Below are positions 15,754 through 22,844 of a stretch of 27,842 nucleotides of DNA, in pieces. Both the position numbers and the translations under genes were made by a program. Numbering within the stretch: position 1 is the stretch's first letter; every line of letters begins with the position of its first letter. The notes beneath the pieces were generated by a model, which saw nothing but the letters and a program-made list of their open reading frames with translations, ran no database searches and had not been told where the DNA came from. Source of the stretch: an uncultured Bacillota bacterium (GTDB lineage Bacteria > Bacillota_I > Bacilli_A > RFN20 > CAG-631); the NCBI GenBank assembly GCA_905197115.1, contig CAJJXN010000014.1, positions 1 to 27,842 on the forward strand, read 5' to 3'.

Positions 15754-16711
15754 AAATAAGTTAAAAGATGTAATGAATAATTATGAAATTAAAACAACTT
15801 CTGCTCAAATACTTAAAAATTATGTTTTAACTCAAGAAGAAAAAACAACAAAAAAAACAATTCATTGGTGGAAAGGTTTTTCTATTTTTGCTACAATTTG
15901 TTCAGTTTTATTTTTAGCTTATTTTATGCTTTCTTTTAAACCAAATACAGTTCATGAAATTCAAGATGATTCAAATAATAATGTTGCTTTCCAACTTCTT
16001 TCAGGAATTGAACTATCTCATTTTGTAACTAATCAAGAACAAAATAGATTAAGTCGAAAAAATAAAGCAGCTAACGATGAAGAATTTGAAGAGATTGTAG
16101 AAATTTATGATAAAGCAAGTGATTTAGTACAATCTTCTTACTTATTCAATAAAAAAATGCATAAAAAAGTTTATGAAGGAAAGTTTAAAGGAAAATTTAA
16201 AGAATTTTATCCTTATAAAATGGAAATCAAAGGTAATGAAAAATTAATTTTTTATTACGATGGAAAAATTGAAAAAGATGACGATGAAGTTGAAATGGAA
16301 ATTCATGGTGAAATCTATACGGAAGATCAAATTTATAAAGTCTATGCAGAAACAGAAAGTTCTACAAAAGAAAAAGAATACGAAATCACCATCTTTTTTG
16401 ATGAAGATAACTTTGTTGAAATTGAACAACAACAAGAAGAAAAAGAGTTTGAATATAAATATAATCTTTATAAAAATAAAGATAAAATTACGGAAATAGA
16501 ATTTTCAAGTGAAGAACAAGAACAGGAATTATCGATTAAAGACCAAAAGAAATCGTATGAATTTGTTATAAAACATTTAAACGAATGGAAAGAAAACATA
16601 TTTTACCATACCTCAATGGCTGAAGGAATGATGGAATTAACATACGAGAAACATAAAAAAATATATGTAGAAAGTGAAACACAAAAAACAATTATAAAAA
16701 ATTTCCAATAA
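15746..16711 (+). CDS. Membrane anti-sigma-like protein with large charged exported domain
   Basis: 321 residues. A short cytoplasmic part (about 1-38) precedes one TM helix at about 43-64 (WKGFSIFATICSVLFLAYF). The external domain of about 250 residues is very rich in Glu and Lys, with alternating strands (FEYKYNLYKNKDKITEIEF). No zinc-type anti-sigma motif (HxxxCxxC) is visible, so inhibition would have to use another N-terminal fold; the role rests on the overlap with the sigma gene and on topology. I chose the ATG at 15746, which overlaps the sigma stop, over the GTG at 15737. The exported domain resembles that of the following lipoprotein. Confidence 0.75.
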   Translation: MNENKLKDVMNNYEIKTTSAQILKNYVLTQEEKTTKKTIHWWKGFSIFATICSVLFLAYFMLSFKPNTVHEIQDDSNNNVAFQLLSGIELSHFVTNQEQNRLSRKNKAANDEEFEEIVEIYDKASDLVQSSYLFNKKMHKKVYEGKFKGKFKEFYPYKMEIKGNEKLIFYYDGKIEKDDDEVEMEIHGEIYTEDQIYKVYAETESSTKEKEYEITIFFDEDNFVEIEQQQEEKEFEYKYNLYKNKDKITEIEFSSEEQEQELSIKDQKKSYEFVIKHLNEWKENIFYHTSMAEGMMELTYEKHKKIYVESETQKTIIKNFQ

Positions 16712-16766
16712 AAAGACTTGCTTGTTCGTATTTATTATGAAAGCAAGATAAAGGAGGAAATAATTT

Positions 16767-17633
16767 ATGAAAAAAATCTTAGCTGCAGTAGTTTTACCCC
16801 TTACATTTGTTTCTTTAACAGGATGCAAAGAAAATTCGCAAAATAAAAATCATCTTGAACATTCATTTGCCTTTGAAGCAACTACTACTTTAAACTTAAT
16901 GAATCGATTACAAACCAATAGACGAGTTGCAAAAAAACAAGTTTTTCAACCAACTGAAACAGAAATACAAGAAATTACTCAATATTTAGACCAAATTGAT
17001 TTAATCTTATCCAATGACAATCAATTTAGCCAAACAAGAGTAGAATCAGATAAAGAAGAATATACTTATAAAGATGTTGTTACTTTTTCTGATTTTGCTG
17101 GCAATCAGCAATCTTATGAATTGTATTATACTTCTATTCAAGAAAAACAAAAGGTAGAAGAGGATGAAATAGAAGTAAAACAAAAAATTGAAGGAATTGC
17201 CATTATGGATGATTTGACTTTTAATTTTAAATGCAAAATTGAAAGCGAAGAAGAAATCAATGAAAAAGAAGAATCCATTACGTTTACGTTATATCAATCT
17301 GAAACATCCTATATTCAAGTAAAACAAGAACAAGAGCAAGAAGAAGATGAAATATCAAATGAATATCGGTATACAATTGTTGAAAATGAAAAAACGATTT
17401 ATGATTATAAATTGAAGTATGAAGAAGAATTAGAAGATGAAAAATTAGAAAAAAGCATTAAATTAAGATTAAATGAAAAAACATTTAAAATTAAAGAAGA
17501 AGAAGTAAATAATGAAACTTTTTTAAGAGTTAAATTTGTAAACACACAAGATGAAGTTATGTATTCTCTTAGATTTAAAAAAATAATTGAGATGATAGAT
17601 GAGCAAAAAACAGTGCGCTACGAACTTGTGTAA
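16767..17633 (+). CDS. Lipoprotein related to the anti-sigma exported domain
   Basis: 288 residues with a clear lipoprotein signal (MKKILAAVVLPL, lipobox LTGC, Cys 20). The mature protein has the same plan as the external part of the preceding gene. A helix (TETEIQEITQYLDQIDLIL; compare EEFEEIVEIYDKASDLVQ) comes first, then long Glu/Lys-rich strands with matching turns (QKIEGIAIM vs MEIHGEIYT; NEYRYTIVENEKTIYDYKL vs FEYKYNLYKNKDKITEIEF). I read this as duplication and divergence. It could be a ligand, decoy or co-sensor for the anti-sigma protein. It follows after 55 bases with its own AGGAGG site; a strong terminator ends the three-gene unit. Confidence 0.75.
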   Translation: MKKILAAVVLPLTFVSLTGCKENSQNKNHLEHSFAFEATTTLNLMNRLQTNRRVAKKQVFQPTETEIQEITQYLDQIDLILSNDNQFSQTRVESDKEEYTYKDVVTFSDFAGNQQSYELYYTSIQEKQKVEEDEIEVKQKIEGIAIMDDLTFNFKCKIESEEEINEKEESITFTLYQSETSYIQVKQEQEQEEDEISNEYRYTIVENEKTIYDYKLKYEEELEDEKLEKSIKLRLNEKTFKIKEEEVNNETFLRVKFVNTQDEVMYSLRFKKIIEMIDEQKTVRYELV

Positions 17634-17647
17634 AAAATATTTTATAA

Positions 17648-17675
17648 AGAGGGTTATGTAAATAATCCTCTTTTT
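17648..17675 (+). terminator. Terminator of the sigma/anti-sigma/lipoprotein operon
   Basis: 10-bp stem (17648-17657 with 17662-17671, one G-U), loop GTAA, five T's. Confidence 0.85.
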
Positions 17676-17724
17676 ATCGATAAATTCAAAAATAAATTTA
17701 ATAAGAAAAGCAAAATATGATAAA

Positions 17725-17768
17725 ATTAACAAGGATTAACAAAAAAGAAAAAAAGATTTTTATATAAT
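17725..17768 (+). promoter_or_regulatory. Direct repeat and -10 element upstream of HTH-TM sensor
   Basis: Two exact copies of ATTAACAA (17725-17732 and 17735-17742) are phased 10 bases apart, about one helical turn. They lie just upstream of a TATAAT at 17763-17768. No good -35 is seen, which would suit activator-dependent or autoregulated control. Binding by the gene's own HTH is conjecture. Confidence 0.4.
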
Positions 17769-17786
17769 ATAGACGAGGTGAAAAAA

Positions 17787-18845
17787 ATGGAATTTAAAGA
17801 TCAATTAAAAGAATTAAGATTAAATCAAAATTTAACTCAAGAAAGCTTAGCAAATATATTACATATTTCAAGAAGTCTAGTGGCTCGTTTCGAGAATGGT
17901 TTATCTTTGCCTACAAAGGATACTTTACAAGATATATGTAATTATTTTAAAGTAGAACCAAATTATTTATTACCAAATCAAGAAACAGAAGAAAAATTAG
18001 TAAGTAAAAACAACATTATTCATCAAGAAAAAAGAAAATCATTTATTCTTTTAATATTAATCGGAATTATATTAGTTTCAGCTTGTTTATCAATTGGCTT
18101 CCTTTTAAATGAAAAACAAATTTTGAAAAAACAAACTTTTACATCTATGAAAGAATTAAAAATAGAATTATATGATATGCCAAAAAATGAAAATGAGTTA
18201 GTTTTTATTGGAGAAAGTGGTCTTCAATTAACTATGCAAGAAAAAGATGGATATGCAACGACTCAAATACAAGTTCATCGCATAAAAGATTTTACGGATG
18301 TATCGGATTTATATTTAATCCATGCCATGACTTCTTTTACGCCAGGTATGGTAGCATATTACAATGATGAGCATTTTTATCGCTCAAATGCGACAATTAG
18401 TAGTGTTTTTACGCGATTTGAAACGAATCAACAATTCGATAATTACTATACATTAAAAAAATCTTTTCCATTAAATGAAACAGACATTAGTTATTTTTCA
18501 TCATCTTTTAATGGAAAAATTCAAATTACATCTAAGATTAATTTGATTTATGCTGAATTGTTTTATGAAAATGAAGATACTGAAAAATTTGAATACAATA
18601 AAAATGCTTTTTCGTTTTTAAATGATAAATTAGTTTTTTCGACTGATTCAACTAAAAATTCTTTTAAAAGCGAATATAAAATTAAAAAAGATTATCAAAC
18701 GATTACAACGAGTGCAGATAATTGTTATTTATTAGAAATAAAAAATAATTCTTCTTTTGAATTAAACTTTAATTACAATATCGGTTATACTTCTTCAAAT
18801 AAAACCTACTCTAATTTTATCCAAGTGAAATGTTCATTTAAATAA
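17787..18845 (+). CDS. XRE-type HTH fused to a membrane anchor and external domain
   Basis: 352 residues. An XRE DNA-binding domain at about 1-60 (LKELRLNQNLTQESLANIL; SRSLVARFENGLSLPTKDTL) is followed by a linker, one TM helix at about 84-106 (FILLILIGIILVSACLSIGF) and an external domain of about 245 residues of unknown fold. It is built like a one-component transmembrane regulator: the outer domain senses, the inner HTH binds DNA. I chose the ATG at 17787, six bases after GAGGTG; the GTG at 17778 is part of that site. It has its own promoter region and lies directly after the ECF operon's terminator, so it is a separate unit. The ligand is unknown. Confidence 0.82.
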   Translation: MEFKDQLKELRLNQNLTQESLANILHISRSLVARFENGLSLPTKDTLQDICNYFKVEPNYLLPNQETEEKLVSKNNIIHQEKRKSFILLILIGIILVSACLSIGFLLNEKQILKKQTFTSMKELKIELYDMPKNENELVFIGESGLQLTMQEKDGYATTQIQVHRIKDFTDVSDLYLIHAMTSFTPGMVAYYNDEHFYRSNATISSVFTRFETNQQFDNYYTLKKSFPLNETDISYFSSSFNGKIQITSKINLIYAELFYENEDTEKFEYNKNAFSFLNDKLVFSTDSTKNSFKSEYKIKKDYQTITTSADNCYLLEIKNNSSFELNFNYNIGYTSSNKTYSNFIQVKCSFK

Positions 18846-18878
18846 AAAAATATTCAATAAATTAAATAATAAAAATAG

Positions 18879-18964
18879 TTGTTTAAATTTATAAAATGTA
18901 TATAATTAAAGTATAGCAGTAAAATTCGAAAGGCAAGAAAGAGGATCTTGCCTTTCAACTTTTT
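18879..18964 (+). ncRNA. Putative small antisense RNA with own promoter and terminator
   Basis: TTGTTT (18879-18884), 16 bases, TATAAT (18901-18906) would start transcription near 18913. A perfect 10-bp hairpin (18928-18937 with 18947-18956) and a short T run follow, giving an RNA of about 50 bases without a reading frame. It converges on the minus-strand small ORFs at 18995-19127, shares the hairpin as a two-way terminator, and carries one of two copies of a 13-base repeat. This is the layout of type I antitoxin RNAs of the Fst/par kind. Expression is not proven. Confidence 0.4.
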
Positions 18965-18984
18965 AATGGATTATAGCAGTAAAA
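18912..18984. repeat. 13-base direct repeat flanking a two-way terminator hairpin
   Basis: TATAGCAGTAAAA occurs at 18912-18924 and again at 18972-18984. The hairpin 18928-18956 lies between them. Because the flanking transcripts run in opposite directions, the repeats would make the two RNAs complementary at a second place besides the hairpin. Confidence 0.65.
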
Positions 18985-18994
18985 ATTAGGATTA

Positions 18995-19072
18995 TTAATT
19001 CTTCTTATTTAATAAACTAATAAGAATCATAATCATTATTAAAAACAAAATAATGATGGTAAGATACTCCAT
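18995..19072 (-). CDS. 25-residue hydrophobic peptide, candidate type I toxin
   Basis: The ATG at 19070-19072 follows the near-perfect site AGGAGGG (19076-19082). It encodes MEYLTIIILF, ten more mainly aliphatic residues, and a basic end NKKN, then TAA. One membrane helix with a lysine-rich tail is typical of type I toxins and of other small membrane peptides. The loop of the downstream hairpin (AUCCUC in the RNA) can pair with GAGGGU of this ribosome binding site, as in folded, translation-inert toxin messages. No family match is claimed. Position and a strong site support translation. Confidence 0.5.
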   Translation of the reverse strand: MEYLTIIILFLIMIMILISLLNKKN

Positions 19073-19085
19073 TTACCCTCCTAAT

Positions 19086-19127
19086 TTATTTATCTAACGC
19101 TATAATCCCCTTGGCTAGATGAATCAT
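19086..19127 (-). CDS. 13-residue leader-like peptide upstream of the small membrane peptide
   Basis: The ATG at 19125-19127 follows AAGGAGAG with good spacing and encodes MIHLAKGIIALDK, then TAA, ending 13 bases before the next ATG. A 6-bp hairpin followed by five T's (19146-19168 on the minus strand) lies just upstream of its ribosome binding site. It could be a coupling leader for the 25-residue ORF or simply chance; two strong ribosome binding sites in succession in a 426-base gap make chance less likely. Confidence 0.4.
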   Translation of the reverse strand: MIHLAKGIIALDK

Positions 19128-19271
19128 TTGCTACTCTCCTTTTAAAAAGCTGTGGTTATTTAAACCACTATATATAAATTAGAAAAAATAAATTAAAAGT
19201 CTTTTTATAAATGAAAAAAAGAGTATAATAATAAAAAAAGAATAAAATAAAAGTAGTAAAGGAGTGAGTAT

Positions 19272-19532
19272 ATGATTTTTACAACAACTGGTATTTTGAT
19301 TTTACTTTCAGTTTTAGCTGTATTGGTAATTGTGTTATCTATTTTTAAAGTTAGTTTTAAAATTATTTTGAAATTAGTTATAAATTCGTTAGTAGGGGGA
19401 ATTATTTTATATTTGATTAATTTCATTCCTTCAATCAGTTTGCCAATTACATGGTATAATGCTTTAGCAGTAGGGGTGTTTGGAATTCCTGCAGTAATCA
19501 TTATTCTAATTGTTTATTTTATAAAAAAATAA
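19272..19532 (+). CDS. BofA-like small membrane protein
   Basis: 86 residues with three hydrophobic helices. The second half carries the BofA-family pattern: a Lys-rich loop, LVINSLVGGIILYLINF, then WYNALAVGVFGIPAVIIILIV, where the G-x-x-G-I-P turn is diagnostic. In Bacillus, BofA holds the SpoIVFB protease inactive until sigma-K processing. Homologues also occur in non-sporulating Firmicutes, where their role is unknown. No sporulation gene lies here. The ribosome binding site AAGGAGTG precedes the ATG. A possible TATAAT lies at 19224-19229 and a terminator follows directly. Confidence 0.78.
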   Translation: MIFTTTGILILLSVLAVLVIVLSIFKVSFKIILKLVINSLVGGIILYLINFIPSISLPITWYNALAVGVFGIPAVIIILIVYFIKK

Positions 19533-19556
19533 AAAGCAACTTTGTTTGCTTTTTTT
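19533..19556 (+). terminator. Terminator after the BofA-like gene
   Basis: AAAGCAA (19533-19539) pairs with TTGCTTT (19546-19552), 6-base loop, followed by T's to 19556. It starts directly after the stop codon. Confidence 0.8.
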
Positions 19557-19557
19557 G

Positions 19558-19618
19558 TTGCAAAAGAAAAAGAAAGTGTTATAATATTAATGACAATAGT
19601 TGTTAATAAGAATTGTCA
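19558..19618 (+). promoter_or_regulatory. perR promoter with operator-like dyads
   Basis: TTGCAA (19558-19563), 16 bases, TATAAT (19580-19585). Just after the likely start lies the dyad TGACAA-TAG-TTGTTA (19591-19605). A longer dyad TGACAAT...ATTGTCA (19591-19597 and 19612-19618) encloses it. The position suits repression of the operon by its own PerR, but neither dyad fits the B. subtilis Per box closely. Confidence 0.55.
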
Positions 19619-19630
19619 AGGAGAGAAACC

Positions 19631-20017
19631 ATGGAATATAGGAACACAAAACAATATAGAAGCATTTATAACTATGTTGCAATTTCTTGTACACATCCAA
19701 CAGCGGAAGAAGTTTACTTAAACGTTAGCAAAGAATTTCCAAACATTAGTTTAAAAACGGTTTACCGAAATTTAAACAAAATGGCGCAAGAAGGTAAAAT
19801 CATTCGCATATTAATTCCAAATCAACCTGATCGCTTTGATAAAACGACAGCAAATCATTATCATCTTTGTTGTAGTAAGTGTGGCGAATTTATGGACATG
19901 GACATGGAATATCAAACGCAATTAAATTCGCTTGTTGAAAGTAAAAGTGGGTACAAAATAGCAGCGCATTCTATTATATTTAATGGTGTATGTCCTAAAT
20001 GTTTAAAAAATAATTAA
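19631..20017 (+). CDS. perR: PerR-type Fur-family peroxide regulator
   Basis: About 128 residues. The N-terminal winged helix includes HPTAEEVYLNVSKEFP and the recognition region SLKTVYRNLNKM. The C-terminal part keeps the regulatory-metal ligands of PerR: Asp in RFDKTT, two His in HYH and Asp in MDMDM. It also has a structural zinc site of two CxxC pairs (CSKCG and CPKC). In PerR, peroxide oxidises the histidines when iron is bound and releases DNA. The ATG at 19631 has AAGGAGAG five bases upstream; the TTG at 19613 lies within the operator. A rubrerythrin gene follows after 14 bases, its expected target. Confidence 0.88.
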   Translation: MEYRNTKQYRSIYNYVAISCTHPTAEEVYLNVSKEFPNISLKTVYRNLNKMAQEGKIIRILIPNQPDRFDKTTANHYHLCCSKCGEFMDMDMEYQTQLNSLVESKSGYKIAAHSIIFNGVCPKCLKNN

Positions 20018-20031
20018 AAGGAGAGAAAAAA

Positions 20032-20565
20032 ATGGCAAAAGTAAAATGTTTAATTTGTGGACAAGTATTTGAAGGAGACAAATGTCCAGTATGTGGAGCA
20101 ACTGGTGACAAATTAGTTCCATTCGTAGAAGAAGAAATGGTATGGGCAGATGAACATGTTTTAGGCGTTGCGAAAGGCGTAGATAACGAAATTCTTGAAG
20201 GTTTAAGAAGTAATTTCCAAGGTGAATGTAGTGAAGTTGGAATGTATTTAGCAATGGCTCGTCAAGCTGATCGTGAAGGTTATCCAGAAGTTGCAGTTGT
20301 TTTAGAAAAAATTGCACATGAAGAAGCAGAACATGCTGCAAGATTTGCTGAAATGTTAGGCGAATTAGTTTCAAGTAGCACGAAAGAAAATCTTGAAAAA
20401 ATGTTAGCTGGTGAAAATGGGGCTTGTCATGGTAAAAAACGCATTGCAACAAGAGCGAAAGAATTAAATTTAGATGCCATTCATGATTCAGTTCATGAAA
20501 TGACGAAAGATGAAGCTCGTCATGGTCGTGCATTAAAAGCTTTACTTGAACGTTATTTTAAATAG
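20032..20565 (+). CDS. Reverse rubrerythrin (NADH-dependent peroxide reductase type)
   Basis: 177 residues. A rubredoxin-like iron site comes first (CLICG at 6-10, CPVCG at 18-22). The ferritin-like four-helix domain follows with diiron ligands in GECSEVGMYL, HEEAEHAARF and KDEARHGRAL. Rubredoxin domain before the ferritin domain defines 'reverse' rubrerythrin, which in clostridia reduces peroxide and oxygen using electrons from NADH via a flavoprotein. Cotranscribed with perR (14-base gap, ribosome binding site AAGGAGAG), so derepressed by peroxide. It implies an anaerobe or microaerophile. A strong terminator follows. Confidence 0.93.
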   Translation: MAKVKCLICGQVFEGDKCPVCGATGDKLVPFVEEEMVWADEHVLGVAKGVDNEILEGLRSNFQGECSEVGMYLAMARQADREGYPEVAVVLEKIAHEEAEHAARFAEMLGELVSSSTKENLEKMLAGENGACHGKKRIATRAKELNLDAIHDSVHEMTKDEARHGRALKALLERYFK

Positions 20566-20586
20566 TATTCAATTTAATTAATAAAG

Positions 20587-20618
20587 AGAGAAATTCTAAT
20601 CATGAATTTCTCTTTTTT
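20587..20618 (+). terminator. Terminator of the perR-rubrerythrin operon
   Basis: Perfect 10-bp stem (20587-20596 with 20604-20613), 7-base loop, six T's. Confidence 0.88.
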
Positions 20619-20625
20619 GTTAAGG

Positions 20626-20669
20626 TTGATAAAAAATGAAATATAACTTATAATAAATAATAAGTTATA
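20626..20669 (+). promoter_or_regulatory. Promoter with perfect 10-bp inverted-repeat operator
   Basis: TTGATA (20626-20631), 17 bases, TATAAT (20649-20654). A perfect inverted repeat TATAACTTAT-N8-ATAAGTTATA (20642-20651 and 20660-20669) spans the -10 and the start site. A dimeric repressor here would block transcription of the large membrane protein gene. Confidence 0.65.
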
Positions 20670-20688
20670 AATTAAAGAGGGAAAATAT

Positions 20689-22731
20689 ATGAATCAAGCG
20701 AAAAAAGATGGAATAAAAGTTTTACCTTATTTAATGATTTTTATATTTTCTTTAATTGGAAGTTATGTTCTTTTTTATAAAGGTATAGGAAGTGGAGATG
20801 ATATTTATTTTCATTTTGCTAATATTATAGATATATATGAAACAATTAAATCAGGACATTCTCTTCAATCTATAAGTGGAAATTTAGCGATGGGATTAGG
20901 AGTAGGAAATCGCTTGTTTTACTCGCCTTTACCTCATCTTTCAATTGCTATGTTGGCATTAATCGCGCAATTTTTTCATCTTTCTATCATTACTTCTTAT
21001 AAAATAATGATGTTTTTATCGATTTTTATTTCGGGAATTTTCATGTATCGCTTTATTATGCATTTATCTAAGAATAATCAAAGTGCGTCTTTAATAGCGG
21101 CTGCTGTTTTTATTTTATATCCTTATCGAATGTTTGATATTTATAGTCGTGCAGCCATAGGAGAAGCGTTTGGAATTACTTTTTTACCTTTATTTTTCAT
21201 GGGATTATATGATATTGTTCATTTAAAAGATAATATTTCTAAAAAACCTTTTATAGAAGTCATTATCGGTGGTTCTTTCTTATATTTGTCGCATAATGTT
21301 TTGGGATTTTATGGGTTTTTAATTGGAATTATCTATTTACTAGTTCATTTTAAAAGTATTATTCGCTTATTTTCAAAGAAAAATTTTGTTGTTTATTGTG
21401 TGTTATCTATTTTTTTCATGCTTGGATTGTGTGCAATATCTTGGGTAAGCCAATTTGAATTATTACAAACTAAATTATATAATGTTTCTAATCCTGAATG
21501 GATGTGGACTTCGGCATCGCAAGTTGCACACCACACAATCAAAAATAACGAGTGGGATTTATCTATCTTTTTTACTTTTGAATTTCGTTATGGAATTATT
21601 GCCATATTAGGTAATAATCTATATTTAATTACGGATACCATTTCTTTTTTGTGTCTTACTTTAATCAGTGTTTTTATCGATCAAATCTTAAAAAGAATTC
21701 CAAAAATGAAATATTTTCATGATGGAATAACATTTATTTTCTTATTAACTTTTCTTTATTTGCTTTCAAATCGAGTGGAAGTATATTTAGCTGGAATCGT
21801 ATTTTATATGTTATATATTTTCTTTTCTTATTTTAAAGAAAAAGAAAGTAATACATTTAATTTTAATTTATTGAAAAATCGCGATTTTTATTTTTTAAGT
21901 GTTATCTTATTCTTTTTAGCTTTTTGTATTTACTCCGACTGGATTTGGTACCGATTACCTTCTATCTTTTTAAACATTCAATTTCCGTGGAGATTATGGG
22001 CATTTATTCAAGTGTTTTTCTCAATTTTAGTTGGCTTTGTATGTACATCTTTTAAAAGAGTTAAATATGTTTTTTGTGTTGGGGGAGTGCTTGCTAGTTT
22101 TATGCTTATCTTAAATCAGCCTATCATGGAAAAAAGAATCTTTTATGAAAATGGAAAACAATATTGGATAGAAAATGTGGATAAAAAATTTTTAGATTAT
22201 AATGTCGCATTAGGTTTTAATAAAGAATATTGTCCACAAGTATTTTTTGATTCTTCTTATCAATCTAAATACACTAAATCGCTTTACAATCGAATTCGTA
22301 CCCGTTTACAATACGATTTTACAAAAGAAGACTATGCATACAAACCTGTTTTATTGACAGGAAAAGGGGATATAATTGTTGAAAATGCGTATGCACCTAA
22401 ATATACTTTGGAAGTAACAATAACTGAAGCAGGAATTATTCAAATGCCTTTGTTTTATTATCCAGGTTATCAAATTAAAGTTATAAGAGGTGCAGAAATA
22501 AAAAATATTCCATGTGAAAATATTGATGGCTTAGTTGCATTTCAAATTAGTGAGGGAAATTATACTATTCAAATTCAATATGTCGGAACAAAAGCTCGTC
22601 AACTTTCTTTTCAATGGTTTTATTTTTCGATTATTGGATTGGGTTTATTTATCCAATATCAACCTTTTAATAAAAACATTATTTATCTTTTAAATGAAGA
22701 TAAAATTAAATCAAAAATGAACAAAAATTGA
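20689..22731 (+). CDS. Large polytopic membrane protein, PTPS-related/GT-C type
   Basis: 680 residues with about 13-14 membrane helices and a C-terminal external domain of about 180 residues ending in one more helix. After the first helix comes an acidic loop SGDDIYFHF (about 34-42) and then LFYSPLPHL. The acidic pair plus a Y-x-P-x-P region is characteristic of GT-C fold glycosyltransferases and of the PTPS-related membrane domain family, which use lipid-linked sugar donors. The substrate is unknown; a role in cell-surface glycan or glycolipid modification is likely. Ends with TGA, supporting the standard code. Monocistronic, with a good ribosome binding site and the dyad-bearing promoter just upstream. 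Confidence 0.72.
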   Translation: MNQAKKDGIKVLPYLMIFIFSLIGSYVLFYKGIGSGDDIYFHFANIIDIYETIKSGHSLQSISGNLAMGLGVGNRLFYSPLPHLSIAMLALIAQFFHLSIITSYKIMMFLSIFISGIFMYRFIMHLSKNNQSASLIAAAVFILYPYRMFDIYSRAAIGEAFGITFLPLFFMGLYDIVHLKDNISKKPFIEVIIGGSFLYLSHNVLGFYGFLIGIIYLLVHFKSIIRLFSKKNFVVYCVLSIFFMLGLCAISWVSQFELLQTKLYNVSNPEWMWTSASQVAHHTIKNNEWDLSIFFTFEFRYGIIAILGNNLYLITDTISFLCLTLISVFIDQILKRIPKMKYFHDGITFIFLLTFLYLLSNRVEVYLAGIVFYMLYIFFSYFKEKESNTFNFNLLKNRDFYFLSVILFFLAFCIYSDWIWYRLPSIFLNIQFPWRLWAFIQVFFSILVGFVCTSFKRVKYVFCVGGVLASFMLILNQPIMEKRIFYENGKQYWIENVDKKFLDYNVALGFNKEYCPQVFFDSSYQSKYTKSLYNRIRTRLQYDFTKEDYAYKPVLLTGKGDIIVENAYAPKYTLEVTITEAGIIQMPLFYYPGYQIKVIRGAEIKNIPCENIDGLVAFQISEGNYTIQIQYVGTKARQLSFQWFYFSIIGLGLFIQYQPFNKNIIYLLNEDKIKSKMNKN

Positions 22732-22750
22732 ATGTTTTTTTGCGTATTCA

Positions 22751-22811
22751 TTGATTTTAAAGCCTTTTTCTTATATAATATTTATCAGTGATTAATAATA
22801 AAATTATTAAT
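22751..22811 (+). promoter_or_regulatory. ppdK promoter with start-site dyad
   Basis: TTGATT (22751-22756), 17 bases, TATAAT (22774-22779). Just downstream of the start site is a 9-bp inverted repeat, ATTAATAAT (22791-22799) and ATTATTAAT (22803-22811). In such AT-rich DNA the dyad alone is weak evidence for an operator. Confidence 0.7.
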
Positions 22812-22844
22812 TAACTACTTAGATAGAGAAAAAGGAGAAAACAC

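Noticed and set aside
16717..16747. 7-bp inverted repeat between the anti-sigma and lipoprotein genes
   Set aside because: Large loop and no T tract; probably not a terminator, and the genes look cotranscribed.
20003..20533. Minus-strand 176-codon ORF
   Set aside because: Shadow of the rubrerythrin gene: His/Leu-rich composition, no ribosome binding site, complete overlap with a conserved gene.
20649..20664. Per-box-like sequence at the GT-C gene promoter
   Set aside because: Resemblance to TTATAATNATTATAA is only partial and expected in A/T-only sequence; the 10-bp dyad explains it better.
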